From: Parabacteroides sp. ZJ-118 | Lineage (GTDB): Bacteria > Bacteroidota > Bacteroidia > Bacteroidales > Tannerellaceae | NCBI RefSeq assembly: GCF_011038785.1 | Contig: NZ_JAAKDT010000001.1 | Location: 150,543-214,542, forward strand | Length of the DNA: 64,000 bases | Direction: 5' to 3' | In this document: piece by piece, positions 53,036 to 62,787 of the stretch | Layout of the letters: every line of letters begins with the position of its first letter | Position numbering within the stretch: position 1 is the first letter of the stretch | The notes under the pieces: generated by a model | Told to the model about the DNA's origin: nothing | Seen by the model: the letters and a program-made list of their open reading frames with translations, nothing else | Databases searched by the model: none | Made by a program: the position numbers and the translations under genes

Positions 53036-55594
53036 CTAGAAGGATAGCTTCATCATAAAACGTACGCCCTTTGTCTGGATACCCGGATGATCCTTATAGG
53101 TCAGACGCCATACATAATCCAAACGCAAGAACTTAAAGATATTCTCAATACCGACACCCGCCTCCATATAAGGGGTAGACGGATCCATCAGGTAAGAGCC
53201 CTGCGGGAATAGGAACAAGCCCTCATTCTGCCCGCTGATATAGGGATTATTCTTATCCGTCAAGTGACCGAACATACCTCGGAAAGAAAAGACCTCTCTC
53301 CATTTTAACTTCTTGATAAGTGGGATACGGTTCAATAAGGCTCCGTTCATGAAATAAGTAATATCCCACGAAGCGTACTCATCATTGATAAACTCCATCG
53401 CGTTCATATTCGTATACGATTCCGGTTGCACCAGATACGACAAGTTCGCGTTCGGCAAGATCAACAGAGGATAAGGGGCCTTTGTCCAGACTTTACCTGC
53501 TTTAGCGAGAATATCCACATAACCGAAAGCAGAGAACCAGAAACGTTTCTGGATACCGAACTCCGTCTTCTGATAATCATACGAACTACCCAATATATCT
53601 TGGAAAGCCATCGTATGATTCAAGGTGAATACCGGCGCGTCAAGCGTAATCGGATAACGGTAATTACGGGTCTGATAGAACTTCTCATTCGGGGCGAAAC
53701 GGAACTTAAACTCCACTTCCGACATCCGGTAGGAATCGATAGCCGAGACCCGCCCATCCGGACCGATCCGGTCGAACGCGGCGTAACCGGTCGCGTATTC
53801 CTTGAAATTCCGGAGCACCGCTCCGTAAGCCCAGCCGTTGTAATGTTCGCGGTAATAGGTCAGTTCCATATTCCTTAAATAGGTGGCACGTGTATCCTTC
53901 TGCCGCTTCAAGGCCAAGAACATATTATCCTTGTTGGTATACATATACTGCTGACCTAACTGGTTGATATCATACATGTACTCGAAGCGGATGGAATGCA
54001 CGGGAAATTCTTTCCGGTAATCCTTCTTATCGATAAAAGAATATTCTACGATGCCATCATATTTCAACTCGCGGTCTTTCGATCCATAAGCCAGATAACC
54101 ATCCAGGAAAAGACGTTTACTGAGGGCCGTTGTCGTGGTTCCACCGACACGGAAGCGAGCCCCCTCAATCGCGTTACCGCTGATATAGGTGTTCATCGGG
54201 CCAAACTCGAACTTACTCTTCTCCTTCACCTTATTCGTCTGGATATATCCGGATGTCAAGATAGACACCACCTTCTCTGTCACATAGAAAATAGGGACGG
54301 AACGCAGCTTCTCCATCAGCAACTCCACATTGTTCTGCTTGCGGGTTCCCACCTCGGGAGGTCGATTCTCGGCCCAATATTCGGCTGAACGGCGATACGC
54401 CTCTACCGGGACGATGATAGGAGCGCTCTCCTCAAATACCTGAGGATCGTCCGGTTCCTTAAACGCTTGATTCGAATAGATATTCAAACGGCGGGCATAC
54501 ATTCCTTTCGATTTCTCCGTCAATTTGAAATCCACATGAATATCGTCCTTGGTTATTATCCGCGTCCCGTCCGGGGCTCGGTCGAAGGTTTGCTCGATAG
54601 ACATTCCTCCCACGAAATTCAAGTTGATCTTCTTCGGGACATTCAACTTAACCTTCTGTACGAAATAAGTGGAATCCAACGAGATAAAAAGATGTCCCGT
54701 AAAGCCGAACGTCTCCGGAGTAAACGGAGCGAACCCCAAATCCACGCACTTCTGTCCGGCGACCTCCACCGTATCCAGCAAATAATATTTATAGAAGTTC
54801 GGTCCCATCGTAGACATAGGACTGACGAAACGGTTCAAGAACAAAGGAATATCATTCTGGAAGATATTCACTTCCCGGAATACCTCATTCAAGAACTGCT
54901 GCATACCGTCGCGCGAGAAGACCTCATCCACACCGGCCGCTTTCGTAGCCCGAACGACCCGCTTTTCCGTTTTCGGGTCTTTGCGGTAATAAACGGTCTG
55001 GATCTTCTCTCGCTCGGACACCGGCAAGATCGTCTTTCCCAGCTCCAACGTATCGATGAAATCCGCCAAGAAGTCAAACTTTCCCACCTTTCCATCTTTT
55101 TTCGGTTTCGGTTGGTAATCGTTCATGGCGAAGATCATCTTCTCATACTGGTCATACCGGAAATAATCGTGATTACGAGGGTCGTTGCTCTCCCGACGTG
55201 CGATGGCGTTTCTGATAAAGATAACCGCGGGATTATCCTTCTTCCGATACTTCTCCTTTCCCGGCTTGATGACCACCTCAGACAAATGAATACTTGTCGG
55301 AGCCAGCTGGATCTTCAAAGGTTCCGCCTTACCCGGAACGAATTTCAATTCTTTCTCCGTATACCCCAGATAAGAGACCTGCAAAGTACGTACCTTGGAT
55401 GAGGAGGAGAGCGTGAAAGCCCCGTCCAGATCGGTCGTAGCACCTATCGTAGTTCCCTTCAAAATCACAGCCACATAAGGCAAAGGTTCTCCCGTAACGG
55501 AATCCGTCACGATTCCTTTTACCTGGTAGTTCTGGCTCTTCGCTACCCAAGCGAACGCCAAGAAAAGCCATACAAAAACAATTCTCTTCCCCAT
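53036..55594 (-). CDS. DUF5686 family outer-membrane protein with carboxypeptidase-like regulatory domain
   Basis: An 852-residue secreted protein from MGKRIVFVWLFLAFAWVAKSQ. Residues 25-110 are a CarboxypepD_reg-like domain (VKGIVTDSVTGEPLPYVAVILKGTTIGATTDLDG), the rest is DUF5686, with many amphipathic beta strands that look like an outer-membrane barrel and a terminal Phe (MMKLSF). The function is unknown; the fold may be transporter-like without a TonB plug. It is monocistronic and precedes fkp on the same strand with a 97-base gap between stop and start. Confidence 0.85.
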   Translation of the reverse strand: MGKRIVFVWLFLAFAWVAKSQNYQVKGIVTDSVTGEPLPYVAVILKGTTIGATTDLDGAFTLSSSSKVRTLQVSYLGYTEKELKFVPGKAEPLKIQLAPTSIHLSEVVIKPGKEKYRKKDNPAVIFIRNAIARRESNDPRNHDYFRYDQYEKMIFAMNDYQPKPKKDGKVGKFDFLADFIDTLELGKTILPVSEREKIQTVYYRKDPKTEKRVVRATKAAGVDEVFSRDGMQQFLNEVFREVNIFQNDIPLFLNRFVSPMSTMGPNFYKYYLLDTVEVAGQKCVDLGFAPFTPETFGFTGHLFISLDSTYFVQKVKLNVPKKINLNFVGGMSIEQTFDRAPDGTRIITKDDIHVDFKLTEKSKGMYARRLNIYSNQAFKEPDDPQVFEESAPIIVPVEAYRRSAEYWAENRPPEVGTRKQNNVELLMEKLRSVPIFYVTEKVVSILTSGYIQTNKVKEKSKFEFGPMNTYISGNAIEGARFRVGGTTTTALSKRLFLDGYLAYGSKDRELKYDGIVEYSFIDKKDYRKEFPVHSIRFEYMYDINQLGQQYMYTNKDNMFLALKRQKDTRATYLRNMELTYYREHYNGWAYGAVLRNFKEYATGYAAFDRIGPDGRVSAIDSYRMSEVEFKFRFAPNEKFYQTRNYRYPITLDAPVFTLNHTMAFQDILGSSYDYQKTEFGIQKRFWFSAFGYVDILAKAGKVWTKAPYPLLILPNANLSYLVQPESYTNMNAMEFINDEYASWDITYFMNGALLNRIPLIKKLKWREVFSFRGMFGHLTDKNNPYISGQNEGLFLFPQGSYLMDPSTPYMEAGVGIENIFKFLRLDYVWRLTYKDHPGIQTKGVRFMMKLSF

Positions 55595-55703
55595 CAAATC
55601 TAACACCTCATTAAACTCCGCAAAAGTACAACAGGATCATTAATATAAATGTTCCAAAATACATACAATATATTCCAATTAACAACAAAACAGGCAAACA
55701 GAC

Positions 55704-58541
55704 CTACGAACGACTAATCTGGAGCCCCCTACTCGACAAACTCATCTCCACGAAGCGGGCGTTCGAATTGGGTGGAGAAAGAGCCAATATCTTTCGGATC
55801 CGCAGAGCCGCGCCCGGGTCTTTCGCTACGATATATAGGTAACCGCCACCGCCTGCTCCCGGAAGTTTATATCCCAAGGCGTAATCCTGTATCTTGGAGA
55901 TAATCGCTTCCACCGCCGCCGGACTCGTTCCGGAATCGAGTGCCTTATTTTGCTCCCAAGTCTTTCCGACCCATTTACCATACGTCACGAAGTCTCCGCA
56001 TTGGATCGCCTCGTACATATCGAGCGCATGGGCTTTCATCTCAGACAAAAGGCCCAAATGCGCCTCGCTATTCAAGAACATACCTCGCACGATTTCCGAC
56101 AAGATAGCCTTCGCCGTACGAGTAATCCCCGTATAATATAGAAGATGACAAGGCCGGTACTCCGGATCAGTAAACAGGTATTCCGGCAGCCAACGTACCA
56201 AAGGATTCTGATTAAACCCCTCGTTCGTTTGCAAGAGTTTCAATCCGTGCAATACGCCACCGTATTGATCTTGCCATCCCCCGCCGGTAGTCAGCAATTG
56301 TTCTAAAATCAAGGTGCGGTTTCCGATCTCATTCTTATCCCAAGCCAAGCCGCAAAAATCAGAGATAGCGCCCAACACGGTGGCCGCGAGGATCGAGCTC
56401 GTGCCTAAACCGGAGCCCGCCGGTATCGCCGCCAACAAGGTAATCTCCAACCCGCTACCAAAAGCTTCCAACTGGGCCTCTAAAGAGGCATAAGCCTCTG
56501 TCGAGAATTCCGGGATAAATCCAGCCAAGGCCAAAGCCGCTTTCGGGATGGAAAAGGGCGATCCTACCTTATTGTAATCACGAAGCTCGTCCCAGGAAGA
56601 GATAACCTCCATCGCTCCCAGATCGATCGAGCGAAGGATAATCTTAAAGGTATCGGAAGGCTTGATATAGACTTGCAGCGGTGGTTGCCCGTTTAGTTCG
56701 ATCGCCACGTTCACCACGTTTCCACCCGCATATAGACAATAGGGCGGCGTATCTGTCCACCCTCCTGCCAGATCGATACGTACCGGACTACGCCCCCATA
56801 CGATCTGGTCCCGATAGACATTCAAACAGGGCTGTTGCTTACTTCCGAGTACGGAACCGACCAGTCCCTCCCGCAACAAAGCGAAAGCCTTTTGCTCCTC
56901 CCCCTCATACGCTTCACCCTGGAGCTTCATCACCTGAGAGCGGAACATATGATTATGTATCCTTTTCATCAACGGATGATCCTCGGAAAGAGCTTCCGGT
57001 AAGACGATCTTGTCTTTGGCGAAGCTTTTCGCCGCGTCCGAGAGATCCAATTGATAGAATATACTTTTCTCATGATTAGCGGCCAATAATGACCAGTCTT
57101 TTTTACGGAAAACTTCTCGCTGAGCTACTAAACGGCGTAAGTTCGCTTGATCGGACAAATCATTCGCCGATAATTTCCGGGCGGAAAGCCAAATTAACTT
57201 TCCCTCCTCCCTATCCGGCTCCGTAATCATCCAGCGCAGCACTTCTCCCAGCTCATCCACGGTTTGGCAAACAGGGAACAAGGGTGCGTTTTGTATATCC
57301 TCGTCCCTGCTCAAGGTGATTCCTCGTTCCATTGCCCAAGTCAAGAGAGGTCTCCCCATAAACAAGGTAGACGTATCAGACAAACTCCCTTTAAACAAGT
57401 CGTTGAACCCATAGGGTCTTGCCGCCCAATGGGTTTCCCCTACCGGGACAACATCCACACAGATACCTTCCGGAAGAGATAAGCTCCAATTATTCTCCGG
57501 AACACCCGTTATAATTTGCCGACTACGTAACGTCCAATTCTCACCGATGTAACTATTCTCTATCCATAATTCCGAATTCTCAGCGGTTAACTTCCGGTGT
57601 AACAACGCATTCTGCACGAACATGGCAGGATGCGGTTTCACCTTACGCTGCATGATCGCACGTTGGTCCCTGACCAGGTTCTGTATCGCCAATGTAGAGG
57701 AGATCAACTCGCGGCTCGTTCCATAATGATAGAACTCCCCACCCGGAAGTGGCAAAATCGCTACGGAAAGCCGGTTCAACGCCGAGTCCGCGATACGCGG
57801 ATTCTTCCCCAGGGCCAACCCAAACTCGGCATATAAATCATAGGCCTTCATCGCCTTGCCGTCTTCGGTATAGGAATGTTCCATTAATAATCGCACCGCC
57901 TTGTCGCTTAGCAGCCAGATTCCGATATCCATCAAGAATAAATGACTACCCGCCAATTCCCCCAAAGTTTCCAACGAAGGCTTCTGTAGCATAAAGTCCA
58001 GAATGTCCGGAGACTTACGGTTCGACACAAAGACCCCGTGATTCGTTGCCAATGAAGGCTCGACCCATAAACCGTAACAAACCACATCGACCTCAGGAAT
58101 CTCTTGCAAAGGCTGGTTCGCACGGATATATACGTCGCCACTGGCGACCAAGGTGTGAAGCGATTCCGGTGCCTTTTTCAAGATCCGCTCATAAAGAGGA
58201 TATTGCAAGGACAATAAGTTCTGGGACAGCCTCTGTCCTCTTGCCCAGCGAAACACGGGGATCGGAGTCAAGATTTTCCCGGATGGCGCGTATCCGGGCA
58301 AACGACGGCTTTGCCCTCCGGCATGCAACAGGATACGCTTTTCCTGTCCCAACCACTCCTTCATGGATACATCAGGGGCCTCATTCCGCCGGGAGGCTTC
58401 CAACAGCCATGTCGTTCCTCCCCCGGATCCCAAACGCGCACCTGCCGGATCCGAGGTGCAAAACCACTCCTCTGTACCAACATGCGCTATCGCATGGAAA
58501 CTATCTACCAAGTTTGGAGGTAAAGACAACAACTTTTTCAT
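55704..58541 (-). CDS. fkp: Bifunctional L-fucokinase / L-fucose-1-phosphate guanylyltransferase
   Basis: A 945-residue protein from MKKLLSLPPNLVDSFHAIA, the same length class as Bacteroides fragilis Fkp and alike in sequence (WFCTSDP, LGSGGGT.WLLE, RILLHAGGQSRRLPGYAPSGKILTP). The N-terminal half is the guanylyltransferase; residues 590-945 are a GHMP kinase with VRIDLAGGWTDTPPY and PAGSGLGTSS (near 705). It turns dietary fucose into GDP-fucose for capsules and surface glycoproteins. The frame is open back to 58586, but the ATG at 58541 fits the family. Confidence 0.96.
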   Translation of the reverse strand: MKKLLSLPPNLVDSFHAIAHVGTEEWFCTSDPAGARLGSGGGTTWLLEASRRNEAPDVSMKEWLGQEKRILLHAGGQSRRLPGYAPSGKILTPIPVFRWARGQRLSQNLLSLQYPLYERILKKAPESLHTLVASGDVYIRANQPLQEIPEVDVVCYGLWVEPSLATNHGVFVSNRKSPDILDFMLQKPSLETLGELAGSHLFLMDIGIWLLSDKAVRLLMEHSYTEDGKAMKAYDLYAEFGLALGKNPRIADSALNRLSVAILPLPGGEFYHYGTSRELISSTLAIQNLVRDQRAIMQRKVKPHPAMFVQNALLHRKLTAENSELWIENSYIGENWTLRSRQIITGVPENNWSLSLPEGICVDVVPVGETHWAARPYGFNDLFKGSLSDTSTLFMGRPLLTWAMERGITLSRDEDIQNAPLFPVCQTVDELGEVLRWMITEPDREEGKLIWLSARKLSANDLSDQANLRRLVAQREVFRKKDWSLLAANHEKSIFYQLDLSDAAKSFAKDKIVLPEALSEDHPLMKRIHNHMFRSQVMKLQGEAYEGEEQKAFALLREGLVGSVLGSKQQPCLNVYRDQIVWGRSPVRIDLAGGWTDTPPYCLYAGGNVVNVAIELNGQPPLQVYIKPSDTFKIILRSIDLGAMEVISSWDELRDYNKVGSPFSIPKAALALAGFIPEFSTEAYASLEAQLEAFGSGLEITLLAAIPAGSGLGTSSILAATVLGAISDFCGLAWDKNEIGNRTLILEQLLTTGGGWQDQYGGVLHGLKLLQTNEGFNQNPLVRWLPEYLFTDPEYRPCHLLYYTGITRTAKAILSEIVRGMFLNSEAHLGLLSEMKAHALDMYEAIQCGDFVTYGKWVGKTWEQNKALDSGTSPAAVEAIISKIQDYALGYKLPGAGGGGYLYIVAKDPGAALRIRKILALSPPNSNARFVEMSLSSRGLQISRS

Positions 58542-58583
58542 ACCCATGATCATTCCAAGGCTCCATCTTATTTTTTTCGAAAA

Positions 58584-58591
58584 CAAAAGTA
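58584..58591 (-). promoter_or_regulatory. -7 element of fkp
   Basis: Minus strand TACTTTTG, about 43 bases before the ATG at 58541. No -33 box is clear. Confidence 0.5.
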
Positions 58592-58766
58592 ACTTAAATT
58601 TTTCATACGAGCATCCATTAATCCTTGTTTATTACAATTTGCCTGACGTTTAAAACCGTTCAAATTATTTAACGCAACCATAAAAAAGTTTGTTTTTACT
58701 AAAACGCATTAACAATCAATCGGTTTCCTGTAAATTGGATGTTGTTTAACTAAATATTTAGGGTCC

Positions 58767-59396
58767 ATGGTATACGGTTATGTAAGAGTCAGCACAGACA
58801 AGCAAACCACTGAAAACCAGCGGTTCGAGATTGAAAAATTCACAATATTGAGAAACATACGAATCGACAGGTGGGTGGACGAGACGATCAGCGGGACAAA
58901 AGTAATCGCCGATCGCCAACTTGGTAAATTATTAAAGCAGATACGTAAAGGAGACATCTTGATCACGACAGAACTGTCACGTCTCGGACGTAATCTCATG
59001 CAAGTTATGAGCTTCCTTCATCAATGTATGGAAAAAGACATCATCGTATTTACGATAAAGGAAGGCTATGAACTCGGAAATAACATTAACAGTAAAATCT
59101 TGGCATTCGCATTCAGCCTAAGCGCCGAAATCGAACGTAACCTGATTTCGCAACGAACGAAAGAGGCGTTGGCTCGGAAAAAGGGACAAGGTGCCAAATT
59201 GGGTCGCCCGAAAGGAGAGCGACCGGAAGCCTGTAAGCTGAAAGGTAAGGAAGAGAAGATCTTGCAGTATATTAAGGAACATAGGACCAAAGTATATATA
59301 GCCAAGAAACTGGGGGTAAACCGGCAGACCTTGCGGGAATTCCTCAAGGCCCATCCGGAAATTCCGCGGAAATGGAAAAGGATACAGAAGGACTAA
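58767..59396 (+). CDS. mpi: Serine recombinase, Mpi-type DNA invertase
   Basis: A 209-residue small serine recombinase starting MVYGYVRVSTDKQTTENQRFEI, nearly identical over this part to B. fragilis Mpi. The catalytic Ser9, the LSRLGRNLMQV helix and SAEIERNLISQRTKEALARKKGQGAKLGRPKG are present, followed by a helix-turn-helix that recognises the inverted repeats. Mpi inverts capsular-polysaccharide promoters at scattered sites. I see no matching inverted-repeat pair next to the gene, as expected for a global invertase that acts elsewhere. Its target loci are outside the window. Confidence 0.85.
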   Translation: MVYGYVRVSTDKQTTENQRFEIEKFTILRNIRIDRWVDETISGTKVIADRQLGKLLKQIRKGDILITTELSRLGRNLMQVMSFLHQCMEKDIIVFTIKEGYELGNNINSKILAFAFSLSAEIERNLISQRTKEALARKKGQGAKLGRPKGERPEACKLKGKEEKILQYIKEHRTKVYIAKKLGVNRQTLREFLKAHPEIPRKWKRIQKD

Positions 59397-59475
59397 CTAC
59401 TTAAACGAAAATTAATATGTGTTAAATCCGTTAAGTTTAGCGGACTTATCGCTCATTTATTTGTTTATTCCCCTT

Positions 59476-59509
59476 ACCTTGCGGAGGTATAAGACAGACG
59501 CCGCAAGGT
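59476..59509. repeat. Inverted repeat between the invertase and ndk
   Basis: ACCTTGCGG (59476-59484) and CCGCAAGGT (59501-59509) pair perfectly around 16 bases. It might terminate the invertase transcript or be a binding site; there is no T-tract. Confidence 0.5.
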
Positions 59510-59563
59510 TAACATGTATGCACAAGACATCAAACGTTTGTTTAATCTTTTAATATAAATCTT

Positions 59564-60025
59564 ATGGAGAAAACATTGGTTATTTTAAAGCCTTGTACCG
59601 TTCAGCGAGGGCTGATCGGTGAAATTGTGACCCGTTTCGAGAAAAAAGGACTCCGTCTGGCCGGTATGAAGATGGTTTGGCTGACTGATGAGATCTTGAG
59701 TGAGCACTATGCTCACCTGAAAGAAAAGCCCTTCTTCCAACGAATCAAGGATGCAATGCGTGCATGCCCGGTGATCGTATGTTGCTGGGAAGGGGTAGAT
59801 GCCATACATGTAGTAAGGACCTTGGCCGGCGCTACCAATGGCAGGAACGCCGCTCCCGGTACGATACGGGGAGATTATAGTATGAGCGTACAAGAGAATA
59901 TCGTGCACGCATCAGACTCACCGGAGACAGCCGAGATCGAATTGAAACGCTTCTTCAAAGATGACGAGATATTCGATTATGAGCTGAAAAACCTATTGAG
60001 TCTTTACGCCAATGACGAGTTTTAA
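59564..60025 (+). CDS. ndk: Nucleoside diphosphate kinase
   Basis: A 153-residue enzyme with the full NDK pattern: KTLVILKPCTVQRGLIGEI, ATNGRNAAPGTIRGDY and the phospho-histidine in NIVHASDS (His115). It balances nucleoside triphosphates. A hairpin follows. It is monocistronic. Confidence 0.96.
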   Translation: MEKTLVILKPCTVQRGLIGEIVTRFEKKGLRLAGMKMVWLTDEILSEHYAHLKEKPFFQRIKDAMRACPVIVCCWEGVDAIHVVRTLAGATNGRNAAPGTIRGDYSMSVQENIVHASDSPETAEIELKRFFKDDEIFDYELKNLLSLYANDEF

Positions 60026-60033
60026 ACAAAAAA

Positions 60034-60075
60034 ATAGCCGGAAAGGAGAGAATGAGTTCTCTTCTTTCCGGCTAT
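60034..60075. terminator. Hairpin after ndk
   Basis: ATAGCCGGAAAG (60034-60045) and CTTTCCGGCTAT (60064-60075) pair perfectly. On the plus strand no T-run follows; the T-rich side is on the minus strand (TTTTTTTGTTT). It ends ndk on one strand and may stop antisense transcripts on the other. Confidence 0.6.
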
Positions 60076-60465
60076 CCCATTTAGGGACCAACATCCTATT
60101 CTCCCGAACTGAATGAACAATCTAATTACTAATCTAAAACCTAATATCATGAAAAACACACTACTGTACCTATAACAGCCCATCCCGGCAAAATGTTTAA
60201 GAGATTTCACCCGGAAATTAGAACGTTGATAAATTCGTAAGCACTCAATATCTTTTTAGGAGAGATTTCGTTCCACCCCTACCTGTAAAGACTACCTTTA
60301 AAGACAGGAGTGATCTTGACGTTTTCTTACCTCATTGGCATATAAATCGCGATTTATATCTAAATTCGCGCTGATAAAGCTGTCAGACATTCTCGGAACG
60401 ACGACCACTCGCAAGAGCGGAAATGAGCCGATTTAATTTTATGAGAATTAAATTTAGAATTATCG
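60076..60465 (+). other. Gene-free region leading into the intron remnant
   Basis: No credible gene. From about 60384 the sequence (GGAACGACGACC...CGCAAGAGCGG) and a small AT-rich hairpin (60430-60452, TTTAATTTT/GAATTAAA) precede domain V as the end of domain III and a stub of domain IV would. A 5' intron boundary (GTGCG) is not found, so the region is a remnant plus unrelated spacer. Confidence 0.4.
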
Positions 60466-60543
60466 GGACTGTACGCGATGAAAGTCGCACGTGCGGTTCT
60501 TGATAGGGAAAGCGGCAGTAATGCTGCCGACCTACTACCTAAC
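60466..60543 (+). ncRNA. Group II intron 3' remnant, domains V and VI
   Basis: Positions 60466-60499 form the 34-nt domain V hairpin: GGACTGT.. closing with ..GCGGTTC, a GATGAAAGTC core and the two-base bulge around CG, close to the canonical bacterial domain V. Domain VI follows (60503-60542) with a CGGCAG/CTGCCG stem and the branch region GACCTACTACC, ending near TAAC. The catalytic triad position reads GAC rather than AGC, so it may be inactive. No reverse transcriptase gene remains. The remnant ends about 11 bases before the mtaB start. Confidence 0.8.
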
Positions 60544-60553
60544 AAAATCAAAA

Positions 60554-61891
60554 ATGATAGATCAGACCGTATTTAACAATAAAAAGGCCGCTTATTATAC
60601 GTTGGGTTGCAAACTTAATTTCGCGGAGACCTCTACCATCGGAAAGCTACTGGCCGAGCGAGGTATCCGTAAAGCGCGTCCCGGCGAGAAAGCGGATATA
60701 TGCGTGGTGAATACCTGCTCCGTCACGGAACTTGCCGACAAGAAATGTAGGCAGGCGATTCGTCGGATCGGGAAACAACACCCCGGGGCCTTTGTCGTGG
60801 TAACCGGTTGCTACGCGCAGTTGAAACCGGAGGAAGTCTCCCATATAGAAGGTGTTGACCTGGTTCTTGGCGCCGAACAGAAACTAAAGATCCTTCAATA
60901 TCTGGAGGATCTGGAGAAGAAAGAAAACGGAGGAGCGATTATCGCCTCACCACGCGAAGAGATACGTTCCTTCTCTCCATCCTGCTCTGCGGACGACCGT
61001 ACCCGTCATTTCCTGAAAGTACAAGACGGGTGCGACTATTATTGCTCTTATTGCACCATACCCCTCGCCCGGGGAAGAAGCCGGAACGGGACGATCGCCA
61101 GCATGGTAGAGCAAGCCCGGGGAGTAGCCCGTAAAGGAGGAAAGGAAATCGTATTGACGGGCGTAAATATCGGGGATTTCGGTAAAAGTACCCATGAGAC
61201 CTTTATCGACTTAATCCGTGCCCTCGACGAGGTAGAAGGTGTCATTCGCTACCGGATCTCCTCTATCGAGCCCAATCTGATTACCGACGAGGCGATAGAC
61301 TTCGTAGCCCGTAGCAAACGTTTCGCCCCTCATTTCCATATTCCCTTGCAAAGCGGTAGCGATGCCGTATTGAAACTCATGCGACGCCGTTACGACACCG
61401 CTCTCTTCCGTCATAAGATCGAAAAGATCAAGGAAATAATGCCACATGCCTTTATCGGCGTAGACGTAATCGTAGGAACCCGTGGCGAGACTGACGAGTA
61501 CTTCGAGGAGACCCGCCAATTCATCGACAGCCTGGATATAAGCCAACTGCACGTATTCAGTTATTCCGAGCGCCCGGGTACCCAAGCGCTGAAGATCGAT
61601 TATGTGGTAGACCCAAAGACCAAACACGCACGCAGCCAACAGCTCTTGGATATCTCGGATCGGAAGCTACATGCCTTTTATGAGGCCCACATCGGACAGA
61701 AAGCGAACGTCTTATTCGAGCATACCCAAAAAGACGGCAGGATGCACGGTTTTACCGAAAACTATATAAAGGTGGGGATTCCTTATGACGCTTCCTTGGT
61801 AAACGAAACCCGTCAAGTCACATTAGGGGATTGGGATGAGGATCACACCGCCCTCACTGTCAATGGCCAACTGTCAACTATCAACAGCTAA
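60554..61891 (+). CDS. mtaB: tRNA (t6A37) methylthiotransferase
   Basis: A 445-residue radical-SAM enzyme from MIDQTVFNNKKAAYYTLGCKLN. It has the UPF0004 N-domain (GCKLN, NTCSVTELADKK, TGCYAQ cysteines), the radical-SAM CDYYCSYC motif with three cysteines near 170, and a C-terminal TRAM domain. It makes ms2t6A at position 37 of tRNAs reading A-starting codons. The ORF opens at 60491 inside the intron remnant; the ATG at 60554 is the true start. The next gene follows after 5 bases. Confidence 0.93.
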   Translation: MIDQTVFNNKKAAYYTLGCKLNFAETSTIGKLLAERGIRKARPGEKADICVVNTCSVTELADKKCRQAIRRIGKQHPGAFVVVTGCYAQLKPEEVSHIEGVDLVLGAEQKLKILQYLEDLEKKENGGAIIASPREEIRSFSPSCSADDRTRHFLKVQDGCDYYCSYCTIPLARGRSRNGTIASMVEQARGVARKGGKEIVLTGVNIGDFGKSTHETFIDLIRALDEVEGVIRYRISSIEPNLITDEAIDFVARSKRFAPHFHIPLQSGSDAVLKLMRRRYDTALFRHKIEKIKEIMPHAFIGVDVIVGTRGETDEYFEETRQFIDSLDISQLHVFSYSERPGTQALKIDYVVDPKTKHARSQQLLDISDRKLHAFYEAHIGQKANVLFEHTQKDGRMHGFTENYIKVGIPYDASLVNETRQVTLGDWDEDHTALTVNGQLSTINS

Positions 61892-61896
61892 CGATC

Positions 61897-62787
61897 ATGT
61901 GGAATAAAATACTATACGCCATTCTTTATAGCTGGGTAAAAGTACACGCCTTACTTCCCATGCGGGCTTTATACGTCCTATCAGACATTCTGTATGTACT
62001 CATCTATAAAATAGCCGGATATCGGGTAAAAGTAGTCCGCCGTAATATAAACGCATCCTTCCCTGATAAATCCAAGGAAGAATTGCGCCGGTTGGAACGT
62101 CGTTTTTACCATCATTTCGCCGATTATATCGCGGAAACGATCAAATTGGCCCATATATCCCTAGATGAGATACAACGGCGCGCATATTTGAGGAATCCGG
62201 AATTGGTTGATCAGCTTATGAAAAAAGGCCATACTTGCTTCATTCTCACGATGGGGCATTATGGCAATTGGGAATGGTTCTCCGGATCGACCACCCGTTT
62301 CGAGGATTCACGTATCTATCAGATATATCGTCCGTTAAACAACAAGGCTTTTGATATGCTATTCGCTAATCTCAGGACGCGATTCGGTTCTTTCGGCATC
62401 AAGAAAAACGATACGATACGGGATATCATCAAGCTAAAACAAGACAGGACCCGCTCTGTCGTCATCTTCTTGGCGGACCAGACACCCAGTAAGGCCAACC
62501 TGCGTTATTGGACGGAGTTCCTTCATCAAGATACGGCCCTGTTAACCGGTCCGGAACGTATCGCACGTAAGTTGAACCTACCGGTTATCTTCCTCGATAC
62601 CCAAAGGATAAAAAGAGGCTACTACACCGTGGATATGCAACTCATTACGGAGACGCCGAAAGAGACACCAGAGAATTACATCACCGAGCGATACGCACGG
62701 CTCTTAGAGAAAATGATCTTGCGTGATCCAGCCTACTGGCTATGGACTCATAAACGTTGGAAACATAAACACGAGCAACAAGGATGA
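61897..62787 (+). CDS. Lysophospholipid/LpxL-like acyltransferase
   Basis: A 296-residue membrane-associated protein with an N-terminal hydrophobic segment and the HxxxxE acyltransferase motif in MGHYGNWEWF (near 118). It matches LpxL/HtrB-type lipid A late acyltransferases, which add a secondary acyl chain to lipid A; Bacteroidales usually carry a single such homologue. It lies 5 bases after mtaB and overlaps the glycosyltransferase gene by 4 bases. Whether it acts on lipid A or another lipid is inferred from family. Confidence 0.87.
   Translation: MWNKILYAILYSWVKVHALLPMRALYVLSDILYVLIYKIAGYRVKVVRRNINASFPDKSKEELRRLERRFYHHFADYIAETIKLAHISLDEIQRRAYLRNPELVDQLMKKGHTCFILTMGHYGNWEWFSGSTTRFEDSRIYQIYRPLNNKAFDMLFANLRTRFGSFGIKKNDTIRDIIKLKQDRTRSVVIFLADQTPSKANLRYWTEFLHQDTALLTGPERIARKLNLPVIFLDTQRIKRGYYTVDMQLITETPKETPENYITERYARLLEKMILRDPAYWLWTHKRWKHKHEQQG

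Noticed and set aside
58600..59560. Invertible promoter next to the Mpi-like gene
   Set aside because: I looked for a pair of inverted repeats 100-400 bases apart around the gene and found only a 9-bp hairpin with a 16-base spacer (59476-59509).
60022..60210. 62-codon minus-strand ORF after ndk
   Set aside because: It covers the ndk hairpin and has no start signal or family resemblance.
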